From Rhynchopus sp. YZ270_cl-10 (Eukaryota > Euglenozoa > Diplonemea > Diplonemida > Diplonemidae): a stretch of DNA of 64,000 nt. The stretch covers positions 372,001-436,000 of the forward strand of contig OZ037869.1 of the NCBI GenBank assembly GCA_964035575.1, given 5' to 3'. Both the position numbers and the translations under genes were made by a program. Positions 1 through 8,856 of this stretch are shown piece by piece; position 1 is the first letter of the stretch; the number at the start of each line of letters is the position of its first letter. The notes below the pieces were generated by a model, which did not search any database, was not told the DNA's origin, and saw only the letters and a program-made list of their open reading frames with translations.

Positions 1-1085
1 TTGAGTTTTTTTCTGTCAAGAAGAATGTTTGCGTCGCGTGTTAAGAGTTCTGTTGCCTTTATGAATGCATCGGAGCTGTTTGATGCAAGCTTTTCACGGC
101 GTGCGACGGAGCGTTGCAGCATCTGCATTTTTTGTTGTTTCACGGATTCACGAAAGGCCCCGATTTTGTCGTCAATGAGAGCTGCCCCAGCCTTCTTTTG
201 GTGGTCCGCGATAGAGGAAAGCGAGATATTTCCCTCCTCCTTTTTTTCAATTATTTCACCACCACCCCCACCACCTTCCCCAAACACACTACTGAACCTC
301 TTATGCTCCTCTTCCAACACCTTTCCAAAAGCAGCATTCTCTACATCAGCATTGTATATCCTGTCCACCAGATTTCTCCTTTCCGCACATTTCTCTTCAT
401 GTTCTGCAATTAACCGATTTCTGGTTGTAGCCACTTCAACGTCTAGTACAGATTTTTTTGAAGTATTTTGCAATATCTCTCCATCCCCTCCATTAAATAC
501 CTGCAGATTCTCTAGATGATGTTGTAGAAGACCCCGAATCTGTTCTTCCGCTTCTTCTTCAGAGATGAGAGGACACCCTCTTAAATCGATATGCGTAACA
601 GAGCGAGGGATTTCTTCAACATCGAGGTGATCAATGGGGTTGTGTGAAAGGTTGAGATGAGTAAGGTTGGCAAGCATGTCAAGACCCTCGACGGTGGTAA
701 TGCGGTTGTGTGAGAGGTCCAGATGAACCAAATTGGTAAGCCATTCGAGCTCTTCAATGACCCGAATTTGGTTGTGTTGGAGTGAGAGGTGGGTTGCTTG
801 ATGTACCGTATCAAGATTGTCGATTTGCTCAATATTGCAATCTTCCAACCGAATATGCGTCAAAGTAAAAAGCTTTTTAAACGTCTCCTCCTCCCCCAGC
901 TCCCCTTTCTCCAAGCATTTATTCGCAAGTAGTACTGCGCTGATCGCCTGCACACTCCGCTTCGTCTCCTTCCTCCACTGTCCCTGTTCGTCCTCGTATT
1001 TCCGCAACTCACCCAAAATCAACTCTCGCTGCATTTTAATATCATATTCGCTCAATTCCTCCTCCAGTTTTGGGGAAGATTCCAT
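1..1085 (-). CDS. LRRC46-like leucine-rich repeat protein (3' end beyond window)
   Basis: An open frame runs from an ATG at 1085 to the window edge (361 codons, no stop), so the C-terminus is missing. The first ~80 residues are charged and helical. Residues ~80-190 hold about four SDS22-type leucine-rich repeats with the L-x-L-x-x-N pattern (HLSLQHNQI, HLDLSHNRI, HLNLSHNPI), followed by an LRR-cap-like segment. Residues ~220-360 are charged coiled coil with a short glycine run. A compact LRR block after a helical lead-in and before a coiled coil matches animal LRRC46, a sperm-flagellum protein. I infer an axonemal or ciliary scaffold role. Other SDS22-like ciliary LRR proteins (LRRC23, DRC3) are alternatives. 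The LRR call is firm; the LRRC46 assignment is moderate. Confidence 0.75.
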   Translation of the reverse strand, partial: MESSPKLEEELSEYDIKMQRELILGELRKYEDEQGQWRKETKRSVQAISAVLLANKCLEKGELGEEETFKKLFTLTHIRLEDCNIEQIDNLDTVHQATHLSLQHNQIRVIEELEWLTNLVHLDLSHNRITTVEGLDMLANLTHLNLSHNPIDHLDVEEIPRSVTHIDLRGCPLISEEEAEEQIRGLLQHHLENLQVFNGGDGEILQNTSKKSVLDVEVATTRNRLIAEHEEKCAERRNLVDRIYNADVENAAFGKVLEEEHKRFSSVFGEGGGGGGEIIEKKEEGNISLSSIADHQKKAGAALIDDKIGAFRESVKQQKMQMLQRSVARREKLASNSSDAFIKATELLTRDANILLDRKKL

Positions 1086-1648
1086 AGTGAGAGGGAGAGG
1101 GGGAGGGTGGTGAAACTGTAGGAGATGGGGTAGGTTTTCGGGAGAAAGTGAGTGCGAGATGGCACCCAGAGTGCGAGTGTGGAAAAATGGTTGGGGTAAG
1201 GGAGTAAGGTGTCATAGGTTAGGTGGGTGTGGTGGCGGGGAGGTGGGTGGTGTGGTGATGAGGGCACCAGCGAGGGGACACGGCAAGGTTCATAGAACGG
1301 TTGGGTTTTTTTTGTGCAGGTAGGCAGAAGAAAATGAAATGAAATTCTGTGCCATGTGCAAAAAAAAAACGAAAGTACCGGTTCTCCTCTCGGCTGTTCC
1401 CATGCCGATGCGCAGCAGCACACACACGCAATGTCCTCCCCACGACAGTCAAAGCAAAACAACAACAAGCAAGAAGCATACAGCAACAGGCAAAGTGCTG
1501 TCCATGCAGACCTGCAGGAAGAGAGAATACAAACAACAAGGACAAGAACGTGCCTGCACACCCTTACACACTGTGTGTTAGTTGTGTGTGTTTGAGGGTT
1601 GTGAGACACGAGGGAAAAGCAGAATTAGCAAACAAAGAAACCTTGGAA

Positions 1649-1679
1649 GATGAATGTGCTCACACCATGTGCACACATC
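1649..1679 (-). repeat. Loop-conserved hairpin, copy in duplication A
   Basis: Plus strand GATG-A-ATGTG ... CACACATC forms an inverted repeat around a short loop. It belongs to the dispersed hairpin family described in the findings. It lies in the shared segment downstream of eIF5A copy A and is repeated at 2936-2966. Confidence 0.6.
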
Positions 1680-1799
1680 TTTTCCAGTCATAAAAAGTAA
1701 ACAAAAAGAACGCAAATCAGTCAGAACACACAAAATAGGTGCTGCGGTTGACACACCACAGACCACACCTTGTGTGTCGACCTTTGCTCACACACACAG

Positions 1800-1889
1800 C
1801 ATCAACATCAACATCAACATCAACATCAACATCAACATCAACATCAACATCAACATCAACATCAACATCAACATCGACATCAACATCAA
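1800..1889. repeat. (CAACAT)n microsatellite A
   Basis: About fifteen hexamers with one CGACAT interruption. The array ends ~18 bases from the stop codon of eIF5A copy A, so it should lie in the 3' UTR, where the transcript reads ATGTTG repeats. Confidence 0.95.
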
Positions 1890-1906
1890 TACCACCAGCA
1901 GCATGA

Positions 1907-2374
1907 TCACTTGACCTCCTTGACGGAGAGAACCGCCTCCTGACCCATTGCAGCAATCACCGTGAGCGCAAGGTCCTTCCCACACGTGAAGTCATTCCTG
2001 ATCCGCTTTGACAGCGCAAAGTCATGCGGCAGGTTCAGGTCGTACTTCATCTCGTTGTGGTCGTCGAGAAGCGCCAGCGACTCACCATCAATGTCCACAA
2101 GCGCGTACTCCAGACGGCTCACATTCGGCGCAAGCATGTTGTGCGACGTTGGGCAGATCTCCTCCATCTTCTTGCTTGTGAACAGGTCCTGCCCCACAAT
2201 GTGCGCCTTCGCACTCCCGTGCTTCCCAGGCTTCGACGTCGAGTAGGCCACAATCTTGCACGGACGGGTGTTGATCACACAGTAGCTCCCCTTCTTCAAC
2301 GCCCCGGCTGCAATCGGGTATGTCTCAGACGCTCCTGCGTTTCCTCCGTGCACCTCTGTGTCAGACATCGTCAT
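1907..2374 (-). CDS. eIF5A: Translation initiation factor eIF5A, copy A
   Basis: A 155-residue eIF5A. The N-terminal SH3-like domain carries the hypusination loop STSKPGKHGSAKAH, where the lysine between PG and HG is the expected deoxyhypusine site, and the C-terminal OB-fold follows. The factor relieves ribosome stalling at polyproline and other poor peptide-bond substrates. Two in-frame ATGs lie at the start (MTM); I take the outer one, at 2374, although the ATG at 2368 would also serve. The frame stays open upstream into non-coding repeat, so that extension is ignored. The protein is identical to copy B, and the substitutions seen between the copies are synonymous. Confidence 0.97.
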   Translation of the reverse strand: MTMSDTEVHGGNAGASETYPIAAGALKKGSYCVINTRPCKIVAYSTSKPGKHGSAKAHIVGQDLFTSKKMEEICPTSHNMLAPNVSRLEYALVDIDGESLALLDDHNEMKYDLNLPHDFALSKRIRNDFTCGKDLALTVIAAMGQEAVLSVKEVK

Positions 2375-2935
2375 TGTGTGAGAGGGTGTGGTGGGGTGTG
2401 TTTTGCCTGAATATTGTGAATGATGAGTGGGATAAATGGAGACAACAATGTGAAACTTGGCTGTCGCAGAGATGTGTTTAAAAAAAGAGGGTCGTTGTTT
2501 AATTTCGGGGTATGTAGAGGGAGGCAGGGGGGACGTGGTGGTGTGGTGGTGAGGGCACCAGCGAGGGGACACGGCAAGGTTCATAGAACGGTTGGGTTTT
2601 TTGTGCAGGTAGGCAGAAGAAAATGAAATGAAATTCTGTGCCATGTGCAAAAAAAACGAAAGTACCGGTTCTCCTCTCGGCTGTTCCCATGCCGATGCGC
2701 AGCAGCACACACACGCAATGTCCTCCCCACGACAGTCAAAGCAAAACAACAACAAGCAAGAAGCATACAGCAACAGGCAAAGTGCTGTCCATGCAGACCT
2801 GCAGGAAGAGAGAATACAAACAACAAGGACAAGAACGTGCCTGCACACCCTTACACACTGTGTGTTAGTTGTGTGTGTTTGAGGGTTGTGAGACACGAGG
2901 GAAAAGCAGAATTAGCAAACAAAGAAACCTTGGAA

Positions 2936-2966
2936 GATGAATGTGCTCACACCACGTGCACACATC
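2936..2966 (-). repeat. Loop-conserved hairpin, copy in duplication B
   Basis: Duplicate of the 1649 hairpin. One base differs in the loop (CCATG versus CCACG), while the arms GATG...CATC and TGTG...CACA are kept. Confidence 0.6.
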
Positions 2967-3086
2967 TTTTCCAGTCATAAAAAGTAAACAAAAAGAACGC
3001 AAATCAGTCAGAACACACAAAATAGGTGCTGCGGTTGACACACCACAGACCACACCTTGTGTGTCGACCTTTGTTCACACACACAG

Positions 3087-3168
3087 CACCAACATCAACA
3101 TCAACATCAACATCAACATCAACATCAACATCAACATCAACATCAACATCAACATCAACATCAACATC
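3087..3168. repeat. (CAACAT)n microsatellite B
   Basis: The same hexamer array as at 1800-1889 with fewer units, again ending ~20 bases from the eIF5A stop codon. Confidence 0.95.
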
Positions 3169-3187
3169 GATACCACCAGCAGCATGA

Positions 3188-3655
3188 TCACTTGACCTCC
3201 TTGACGGAGAGAACCGCCTCCTGACCCATTGCAGCAATCACCGTGAGCGCAAGGTCCTTCCCGCAGGTGAAGTCATTCCTGATCCGCTTTGACAGCGCAA
3301 AGTCATGCGGCAGGTTCAGGTCGTACTTCATCTCGTTGTGGTCGTCGAGAAGCGCCAGCGACTCACCATCGATGTCCACAAGCGCGTACTCCAGGCGGCT
3401 CACATTCGGCGCAAGCATGTTGTGCGACGTTGGGCAGATCTCCTCCATCTTCTTGCTTGTGAACAGGTCCTGCCCCACAATGTGCGCCTTCGCACTCCCG
3501 TGCTTCCCAGGCTTCGACGTCGAGTAGGCCACAATCTTGCACGGACGGGTGTTGATCACACAGTAGCTCCCCTTCTTCAACGCCCCGGCTGCAATCGGGT
3601 ATGTCTCAGACGCTCCTGCGTTTCCTCCGTGCACCTCTGTGTCAGACATCGTCAT
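3188..3655 (-). CDS. eIF5A: Translation initiation factor eIF5A, copy B
   Basis: A second 155-residue eIF5A with the same hypusination loop (STSKPGKHGSAKAH) and the same double ATG start. I see only synonymous differences from copy A, for example an Ile and an Arg third-position change. Its upstream sequence (beyond ~3700) is unique, whereas copy A is preceded by G-rich spacer and the left end of the next unit. The two genes could therefore differ in expression while making the same protein. Confidence 0.97.
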   Translation of the reverse strand: MTMSDTEVHGGNAGASETYPIAAGALKKGSYCVINTRPCKIVAYSTSKPGKHGSAKAHIVGQDLFTSKKMEEICPTSHNMLAPNVSRLEYALVDIDGESLALLDDHNEMKYDLNLPHDFALSKRIRNDFTCGKDLALTVIAAMGQEAVLSVKEVK

Positions 3656-4005
3656 TGTGTGCGAGGGTGTGGTGGGGTGTGTTTTGCCTGAATATTGTGA
3701 GTGGGATAAATGGAGACAACAATACAGCACAAAAGGAAAGGTGCACTCTTTATTTTACTTCAAAATACGGAGACTTCACTCCCCTCTCGGTACCACGCCC
3801 AACCCTCACGCGGTTACCTCTTTTGTTTTGTTCGTTCCTTTTCAAGAAAACCCCGATCTGCAATTATTAACTGCCCGGTTCTCCCACCATCCCCTCCAAA
3901 CAACTCTAGCATTTTACCCACAACAATTTGACCTTTGAGAAAATACGGTACAAAACGCTCCAATCTCTTCACTGCAGCCCTCTATTTGACGTCATCTAGA
4001 GAAAC
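3656..4005. other. Intergenic DNA
   Basis: Upstream region of eIF5A copy B. After the end of the duplication (~3722) it is unique AT-rich sequence. I see no gene and no strong repeat. Confidence 0.6.
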
Positions 4006-4884
4006 TTAAGAACGTTTATTTCCGGCACGCGAAATGTTCGCGTTGGTACGTGAGAACCTACCTGCATAGCTACGACCATACTCCACCTGACTGAGTCTGA
4101 AGTCAAGCCTACGCTGCATTCGCGCAACCTCTTTACCTAATCCTCCTGTCTGTCTCATTACTCGCGATGCTCTGTTAGCCAGACGTGCCTCCAATTCACG
4201 CGCATCTGACGTGGGGGTGACGGGCTTGAAGAACTCTGGGTGCACTGTTTTGAGCATTTCTTCGTGCCCACCGCCGTGACTTCCTTTGCCGGGGTCGTTA
4301 TGTTCGTAGGGAGAGGGCTTATATGCTTCGATCCCTGCACGCCAGGGGCGGAGTTCGCCAGCAGAATTACGTGGTCGCGTTACAAGAAGATGACGGAGTC
4401 GGTTTTGCGCCGCAACAAGCTTCCGTGCATCTCTCAAGGCAGTCTGCGGTGCGGACCTCTCAAGCATCTCCATGCGGACGCGGATCTTATGCTCCCCTTT
4501 GCTCTCATCTAATGTGTCCATCCGGTACTCCTCCTCTGGTGTGAAGAACGTTGTTTTCAACCGAACCTTCATAGGCAGATTCCCCTGCCGTTCTATCTGG
4601 TCGCGGTCTAAATGCCCGCTCCCCTGCGAGCTTGCGTGCCGCTTTAAATGATAACCCTTTGCGTCGTGGAACTTCAGTTCCGCAGTAGTCTTCGCACCAC
4701 GGCCAGACTCTCGCCCGAACTTCCCTATACCACCAGCACCACCAACAGACGCACCAGCTACGCCACGGCGCTGTCCAAGGGAAAGCATCGTGCACACTGC
4801 ATCAACAGAGCGACGCATGGTTTCCCTTCCGTTGTACTCCTGTGGTGGTGTGGTGATGTGTTGCGTGTAGAGAGCAGTCTGCAT
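4006..4884 (-). CDS. Unrecognised basic protein, possibly mitochondrial
   Basis: A 292-residue frame from an ATG at 4884. A second ATG at 4818 starts MRRSVDAVCTMLSLGQRR, which looks like a mitochondrial presequence (Arg/Ser-rich, almost no acid), so the true start may be there (270 aa). The rest is arginine-rich and hydrophilic, with a glycine-rich patch at ~45-65 and a C-terminal helical segment rich in Arg and Leu (ARLANRASRVMRQ). No transmembrane segment or known motif is seen. Small basic mitochondrial proteins of protists are often divergent mitoribosomal or RNA-associated subunits; that is a guess from composition only. Confidence 0.7.
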   Translation of the reverse strand: MQTALYTQHITTPPQEYNGRETMRRSVDAVCTMLSLGQRRGVAGASVGGAGGIGKFGRESGRGAKTTAELKFHDAKGYHLKRHASSQGSGHLDRDQIERQGNLPMKVRLKTTFFTPEEEYRMDTLDESKGEHKIRVRMEMLERSAPQTALRDARKLVAAQNRLRHLLVTRPRNSAGELRPWRAGIEAYKPSPYEHNDPGKGSHGGGHEEMLKTVHPEFFKPVTPTSDARELEARLANRASRVMRQTGGLGKEVARMQRRLDFRLSQVEYGRSYAGRFSRTNANISRAGNKRS

Positions 4885-5183
4885 AGACACGGTTGGAGAC
4901 ACAGAGTCGGGATGTGATGTGTTTGGAAGGTGGCCGTTCGCTGAAGCTAGACTTGGCCCGGTGTTTGAGGTGCCTCATATTAAAATATGGGGAAGTGGTG
5001 CATAGTGAATACCCAGGGAAGAGGGAGGTGGATTTCCTAGACCAAAAAATACTGCAAAAACGGTTTCCAAGCTGCTGAAGTGTACACTTTTTAGCAAATG
5101 ATCGTACAAAAAATAGAGGGCTGTTTTATTCTACTTACATTGGGTTATGGGGGTGGGGGAAAAATGGGGAAAATGTTAACTCC

Positions 5184-6479
5184 TTATGGAATGAGCGGAT
5201 GTCTAGGAGGTGACAGCCGCCTCTCATCTCTGCAGAGCGCATGCTTCGAGCCTTCGTAGTGCCGGAGGAAGTTCTGCCAGTAGCCGCGCTTTGGGCTGGC
5301 CACCGCTGCCGCAACGGGCGCTGCGACAGCTCGCTTGGCCTCTCTTGGTGGACTCACATGACGCGACTGTGGTGTTGCTGGCGAAGGCTTTGCGGTCCGT
5401 CTTGGTGACGAGCCTGCCATCAAATCGACGGCAGACTGTAGCATCCTTGCTGCCTTTGCGGCAGCTTCCTCTGCCCTGGCACGCTCCGCCTGCGCTTCAG
5501 CAGCCGCACTCAACGCGACTGCAGCCCGCCTTGCCACCTCCGCCGCCTTCTGCCGTTCATAGTACGCCTTCCGTGCAGCGTCCGGTGTAGGCTGCTGCAC
5601 TGCCTGCTGTGGCTTTGGTATAGAACGTTCCAGACGCGCAGACGACACAACCGGAGTTGGCGTCGGTGTTGCAACCGGTGTCCGATCGATATGAACCCTC
5701 GGTGTAGGTGGCAATGAGGTGCTCGCAGTCGACACCGCACGCACCTCCCGGGGAGGAGACACCCGAGGGTCGTTTATGGCGTTTGGTTGTATGCTGACCT
5801 GGATTGCCATGTCTACAGCTGGAGGGGGAGGGGGAGGAGGAGGGGGGGAGGGAGGGAACGGTGTTGGAGGATGTGGTTGCGTCTTTGTTCGTGTTTGCGG
5901 TCGGCGGACCTGGCTTGCCCGCTGTGCGATGGGCATGGAGGCGAGGGGTGGTGGTGCCATGTAGTCCTCCTCGCGTTTCCTCTCCCTCTCCCTTTCCCTC
6001 GGTTTTGCGCGATACCGCTCTTCCTCTGTTTTAATTGGGGTCTGCGCGACAAAAACTGCAGCGATCTTTCCGCTAAACGCCTCCACCGGGGTTGCCACAG
6101 AACTCTCCCCCTCAGAAGTCGCATACTCGGTTTGGGACGATGTCTCCAGCCACGGTGACCGCATGCCAGACCGATCCAACGTCCGTTCGGTCTTTCTGTA
6201 CAGATCTCTCAGCTCGGAGTCTGCAGAGGCTATGGATGGGTTCATCTGTGGGTGGTGTGTACCTGAAGAGCTTGTCACGGGGGCGCTGGTGATGGAGCTT
6301 GCGGGTTGGTCGCCTGCGCGGAGCAGATCCGATATCAGGTCCTCGTGGAGTCGTGTCACGTCGTAGTCCGCACGTCTGCGCGCAGCATGTGTACGTGGCG
6401 TGTGGGTCGCATGGGCATGTGTACGGTTGCATGACCTACACTCCCCCTCCCTCACCCCATGCCGGCACCTCCTCCCCAT
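5184..6479 (-). CDS. Unrecognised low-complexity protein with Ala-rich coiled coil
   Basis: A 431-residue frame from an ATG at 6479. The N-terminus has a small Cys/His cluster (RRCRHGVREGECRSCNRTHAH) that could bind zinc. The middle is disordered and proline-rich, with a polyproline run at ~220, many Ser/Thr-Pro sites and an Arg/Glu-rich patch at ~165. Residues ~315-365 form an Ala/Glu/Arg-rich amphipathic helix (EVARRAAVALSAAAEAQAE). The tail is basic and Ser/Pro-rich. No family is recognised. A cytoskeletal or scaffold role would suit the composition but is not shown. Confidence 0.75.
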   Translation of the reverse strand: MGRRCRHGVREGECRSCNRTHAHATHTPRTHAARRRADYDVTRLHEDLISDLLRAGDQPASSITSAPVTSSSGTHHPQMNPSIASADSELRDLYRKTERTLDRSGMRSPWLETSSQTEYATSEGESSVATPVEAFSGKIAAVFVAQTPIKTEEERYRAKPRERERERKREEDYMAPPPLASMPIAQRASQVRRPQTRTKTQPHPPTPFPPSPPPPPPPPPAVDMAIQVSIQPNAINDPRVSPPREVRAVSTASTSLPPTPRVHIDRTPVATPTPTPVVSSARLERSIPKPQQAVQQPTPDAARKAYYERQKAAEVARRAAVALSAAAEAQAERARAEEAAAKAARMLQSAVDLMAGSSPRRTAKPSPATPQSRHVSPPREAKRAVAAPVAAAVASPKRGYWQNFLRHYEGSKHALCRDERRLSPPRHPLIP

Positions 6480-6685
6480 CTACCTTTCGTGCATCGTTTT
6501 GTTACCCTTTACTGAGGTGAGAGGTGAGAGGTGAGGGAGGGGGAGAAGGGGGATGGTGGTGAGGATGTGATGGGAAAGGGAGGGGGGAGTGTCGCCGTGT
6601 TTGTTGGGGCCGCAATGGACTCCGACAAAAAAAAAAGGGGGGGCCCCAATGAGAAAACCCGGGAACAAAAGGGGAACACCCCTTA

Positions 6686-7846
6686 TTAAGTTTCTGCAGT
6701 TTCACGTTGCGGTTTGACAACGGCTTGGTATAGAAAGGCTGCGGTGAGGAACATGGCGGTTTCGTCTTGGCACTTGACAAAATTGAAGTTCCCGTCGGGT
6801 AAGATGTCGACTTTTATGTCCTGCTTGGCGATGACCACTGCAAGATAGGAGTGTTTTGCACGGTGCACGACACTTACGTAGAGGTTCTCTCTGATCTCTG
6901 GTGTGTTGAGTGCGTCCTGCGCCTGGGTGATGTTGATGAAGTCGCACGGCTTCCATCTACCCCAGATGTTGTTGATCCTGTAGCCAAGAAACTTTACGTG
7001 CGCAGGGTTCGTCAAGGAGACCCCCATATCCCCTGCATAGTCGCGGTCCTTATACAACGCACGCTGCACCATCCTCGCAAAGCACCGGCACTGCCTCCGC
7101 AGCCCTTTCCCCCCCGCAACGACCAGCCCCGTTGTGCTCACACTCACCTTCCCGGAGGCAAACAAATTAAATGTGTTGCCATGCCGGTCCACATGCTCCA
7201 GCCGTTTTGTCAGTGAAAAATACCGGCAGTTCCACACCCACTGCGACAGCCGCTCTGTATTAAGCGTCACACCGAGGTGCAGGCTGGCGCGAATCAGGAA
7301 CACTCGAGGGCTGGGCGCATCGAGCTTCCACTGTTTGGCACGGTCTTCGTCGTCCTCCTCTTCCTCCTCCACATCCGCCTCATTCACAGGGCTATGCGGT
7401 GGGTCCTCCTGTGGTAATGCAGCCTCCCTTACAACCTCCCTCACAGCCTCTGGCGCAGTCTCTGGTGCAGCCTGCACAGATGCTTTCGGGGTTGGCACTG
7501 CCTCCGCCACTCTCCCTGCCCCTGCCCCTGCCCCTGCCCGCACAACAACCCCCAAAGGTGCGTCCATCTGCATAGTGGGTATAAGCGGGGCACTCTCCAC
7601 AGTATATGGTGCAGGGGCGGGTGGAGGTGGAGGTGGGGCGGCAAGCATTTCGTCGGGCGCGTCTTGAGCTCCACCGAAAAGGTCGTCAAAGCCGAATGGG
7701 GTTGTGGTGGTGGAGACACGAGCCCGTTTGCGTGCAGGTCCCTCGGGGGTACCAGAAGTGCCCGCAGTGTCCTCCTGCCGTGACGTCCATGTTTGTCCTA
7801 AGGCTGCCTCCAAATCAATTTCGCTGCTTTCGCTGTCGCTTGCCAT
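6686..7846 (-). CDS. Divergent TATA-binding-protein-like factor
   Basis: A 386-residue protein from the ATG at 7846 (MASDSESSEID). The frame is open further upstream, but that part reads A-rich intergenic DNA. The N-terminal ~185 residues are disordered (acidic, polyproline, Ala/Glu-rich). Residues ~195-380 match the two direct repeats of a TBP saddle. Repeat 1 has the TBP-like NLFASGKVSVSTTG segment and a FARMVQRAL helix. Repeat 2 has VKFLGYRINNIWG, then PEIRENLYVSVV and a C-terminal helix. The Phe before SGK in repeat 1 is kept, but the equivalents in repeat 2 (AVVIAKQD; AVVKP) are not. TBPs recruit RNA polymerases, and strongly diverged paralogues such as trypanosomatid TRF4 are known. The TBP fold is likely; the promoter target is unknown. 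Confidence 0.72.
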   Translation of the reverse strand: MASDSESSEIDLEAALGQTWTSRQEDTAGTSGTPEGPARKRARVSTTTTPFGFDDLFGGAQDAPDEMLAAPPPPPPAPAPYTVESAPLIPTMQMDAPLGVVVRAGAGAGAGRVAEAVPTPKASVQAAPETAPEAVREVVREAALPQEDPPHSPVNEADVEEEEEDDEDRAKQWKLDAPSPRVFLIRASLHLGVTLNTERLSQWVWNCRYFSLTKRLEHVDRHGNTFNLFASGKVSVSTTGLVVAGGKGLRRQCRCFARMVQRALYKDRDYAGDMGVSLTNPAHVKFLGYRINNIWGRWKPCDFINITQAQDALNTPEIRENLYVSVVHRAKHSYLAVVIAKQDIKVDILPDGNFNFVKCQDETAMFLTAAFLYQAVVKPQRETAET

Positions 7847-8284
7847 AGTGTAAAAAGAAAGGTTGAAGGCGGGAGTTCCTGAGGTGCGTGGGTGGGAGGA
7901 GGAGGAGAAGGAGGAGGAGGAAGATTGGATAGAACACGAAAGGATGCGAATGATGTCTTCTTGAGAAGCCCCTTTCCCACAACCCTTGTAAAGAAGGGAG
8001 GGGTGTAGTCCTGCAAGGGGAGGTCTAGATGAGAACGGATTTAAAGTAGTATTGCTCTTTGGTTTTAAATCGTGTTTTGAAAAGTGTCTTGAGGACGAGG
8101 GTTTGGGGGGACTGACAAAAAAGGAGAAAACCCCCCACATGAGTGAAAGCTCCCCCTATTCTCAAAAGCTGACCTTCACACAAGTCCTGACATTCAGAGG
8201 GAAAATAACGTATGAGAGGGGCTGAACTAAGTACGCTGTTTCTCTTTTGTGTTTTTTTTTTTCATTTCGTTTGTTACTTCGTTT

Positions 8285-8318
8285 AAGATGAACCTAAGCC
8301 TGTACTTAAGTCATTTTG
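8285..8318 (-). repeat. Loop-conserved hairpin (CTAAG-stem type)
   Basis: Plus strand AAGATGA-AC-CTAAG ... CTTAAG-TCATTTT: both outer and inner arms pair. The loop is diverged from the consensus. Confidence 0.55.
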
Positions 8319-8528
8319 TTCACAATCGATAAAAAAAGAGAATTTGTAAGATGGATATGTCTATTGTACACATACACACATCATTACCACTGTAGTTATT
8401 GTGTTCGAACACGCTGGAACAAAAGAAAAGGAAAACATAGGGGGTATTCGAAAGGGGGGTGAGAGGGATCGTTTTGGCATATGTACGTTTATTATTATGT
8501 TATCATGGCAATCAGTTGGAACCTACTT

Positions 8529-8608
8529 TGGTGTGGCTGAATGGAGGGGGCGCAAAAAGTGAGGAAAAGTGCGCAAGAAATGCGAATCACCCCCCTTCAG
8601 CCACACCA
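8529..8608. mobile_element. 80-bp MITE with TGGTGTGGCTGAA terminal inverted repeats
   Basis: Perfect 13-bp terminal inverted repeats (TGGTGTGGCTGAA / TTCAGCCACACCA) flank a non-coding core. Relatives with the same TGGTGTG ends lie at 47751-47818 and 51142-51288, and a solo end lies at ~56480. No transposase. A target-site duplication is not clear for this copy. Confidence 0.7.
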
Positions 8609-8805
8609 TATTTGGTATTTTTTTTTGAAAAAATTGTTGGAATAGTGTAGTTGCCACCTGTGCAAGCTAGACACTTTTTTTGAATCAAGCGTTTTGTGTG
8701 GTCGAATATTACAGCCCTGTCTACAGGCGTTGTGTAAGAGGACTTCCTTTGCCGTACGGAACAAAGAAAACATAGATGGAAGAGGAAAAAAATTGTCTTG
8801 AAAAT

Positions 8806-8856
8806 ACAAAGCCTTCTTGTGAACAGTGAACCTTTGAAACCGTTCAGACACCTTAT
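8806..8856 (-). repeat. Partial copy of the ~100-nt structured repeat
   Basis: Shares the left end (ATACAAAGCCTTCTTGTGAA) with copies at 20758, 55700 and 56583, then diverges after ~35 bases. Confidence 0.55.

Larger units (their letters stand above)
2375..3187. other. Intergenic DNA between eIF5A copies
   Basis: About 165 bases of G-rich sequence unique to this gap, then the left part of duplication unit B (same as 1253-1906) with its hairpin and microsatellite. No gene is seen. Cysteine- and histidine-rich open frames here exist in both copies but resemble nothing. Confidence 0.7.
1253..3722. repeat. Tandem segmental duplication carrying eIF5A (unit ~1.28 kb, two copies)
   Basis: Copy A (about 1253-2450) and copy B (about 2545-3722) align along their length. 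The offset is ~1290 bases at the left and settles to 1281 through the coding region. Each unit holds a shared ~550-bp block left of the gene, a CAACAT microsatellite and one eIF5A gene. Differences are homopolymer or microsatellite length changes, a 4-bp indel near the right end, and a few substitutions. Near-identity of non-coding parts implies a recent duplication or ongoing gene conversion. Confidence 0.93.

Noticed and set aside
2375-2896. N-terminal extension of eIF5A copy A (Cys/His-rich)
   Set aside because: The same stretch lies in duplicated non-coding DNA, is not kept in front of copy B, and adds nothing known to eIF5A.
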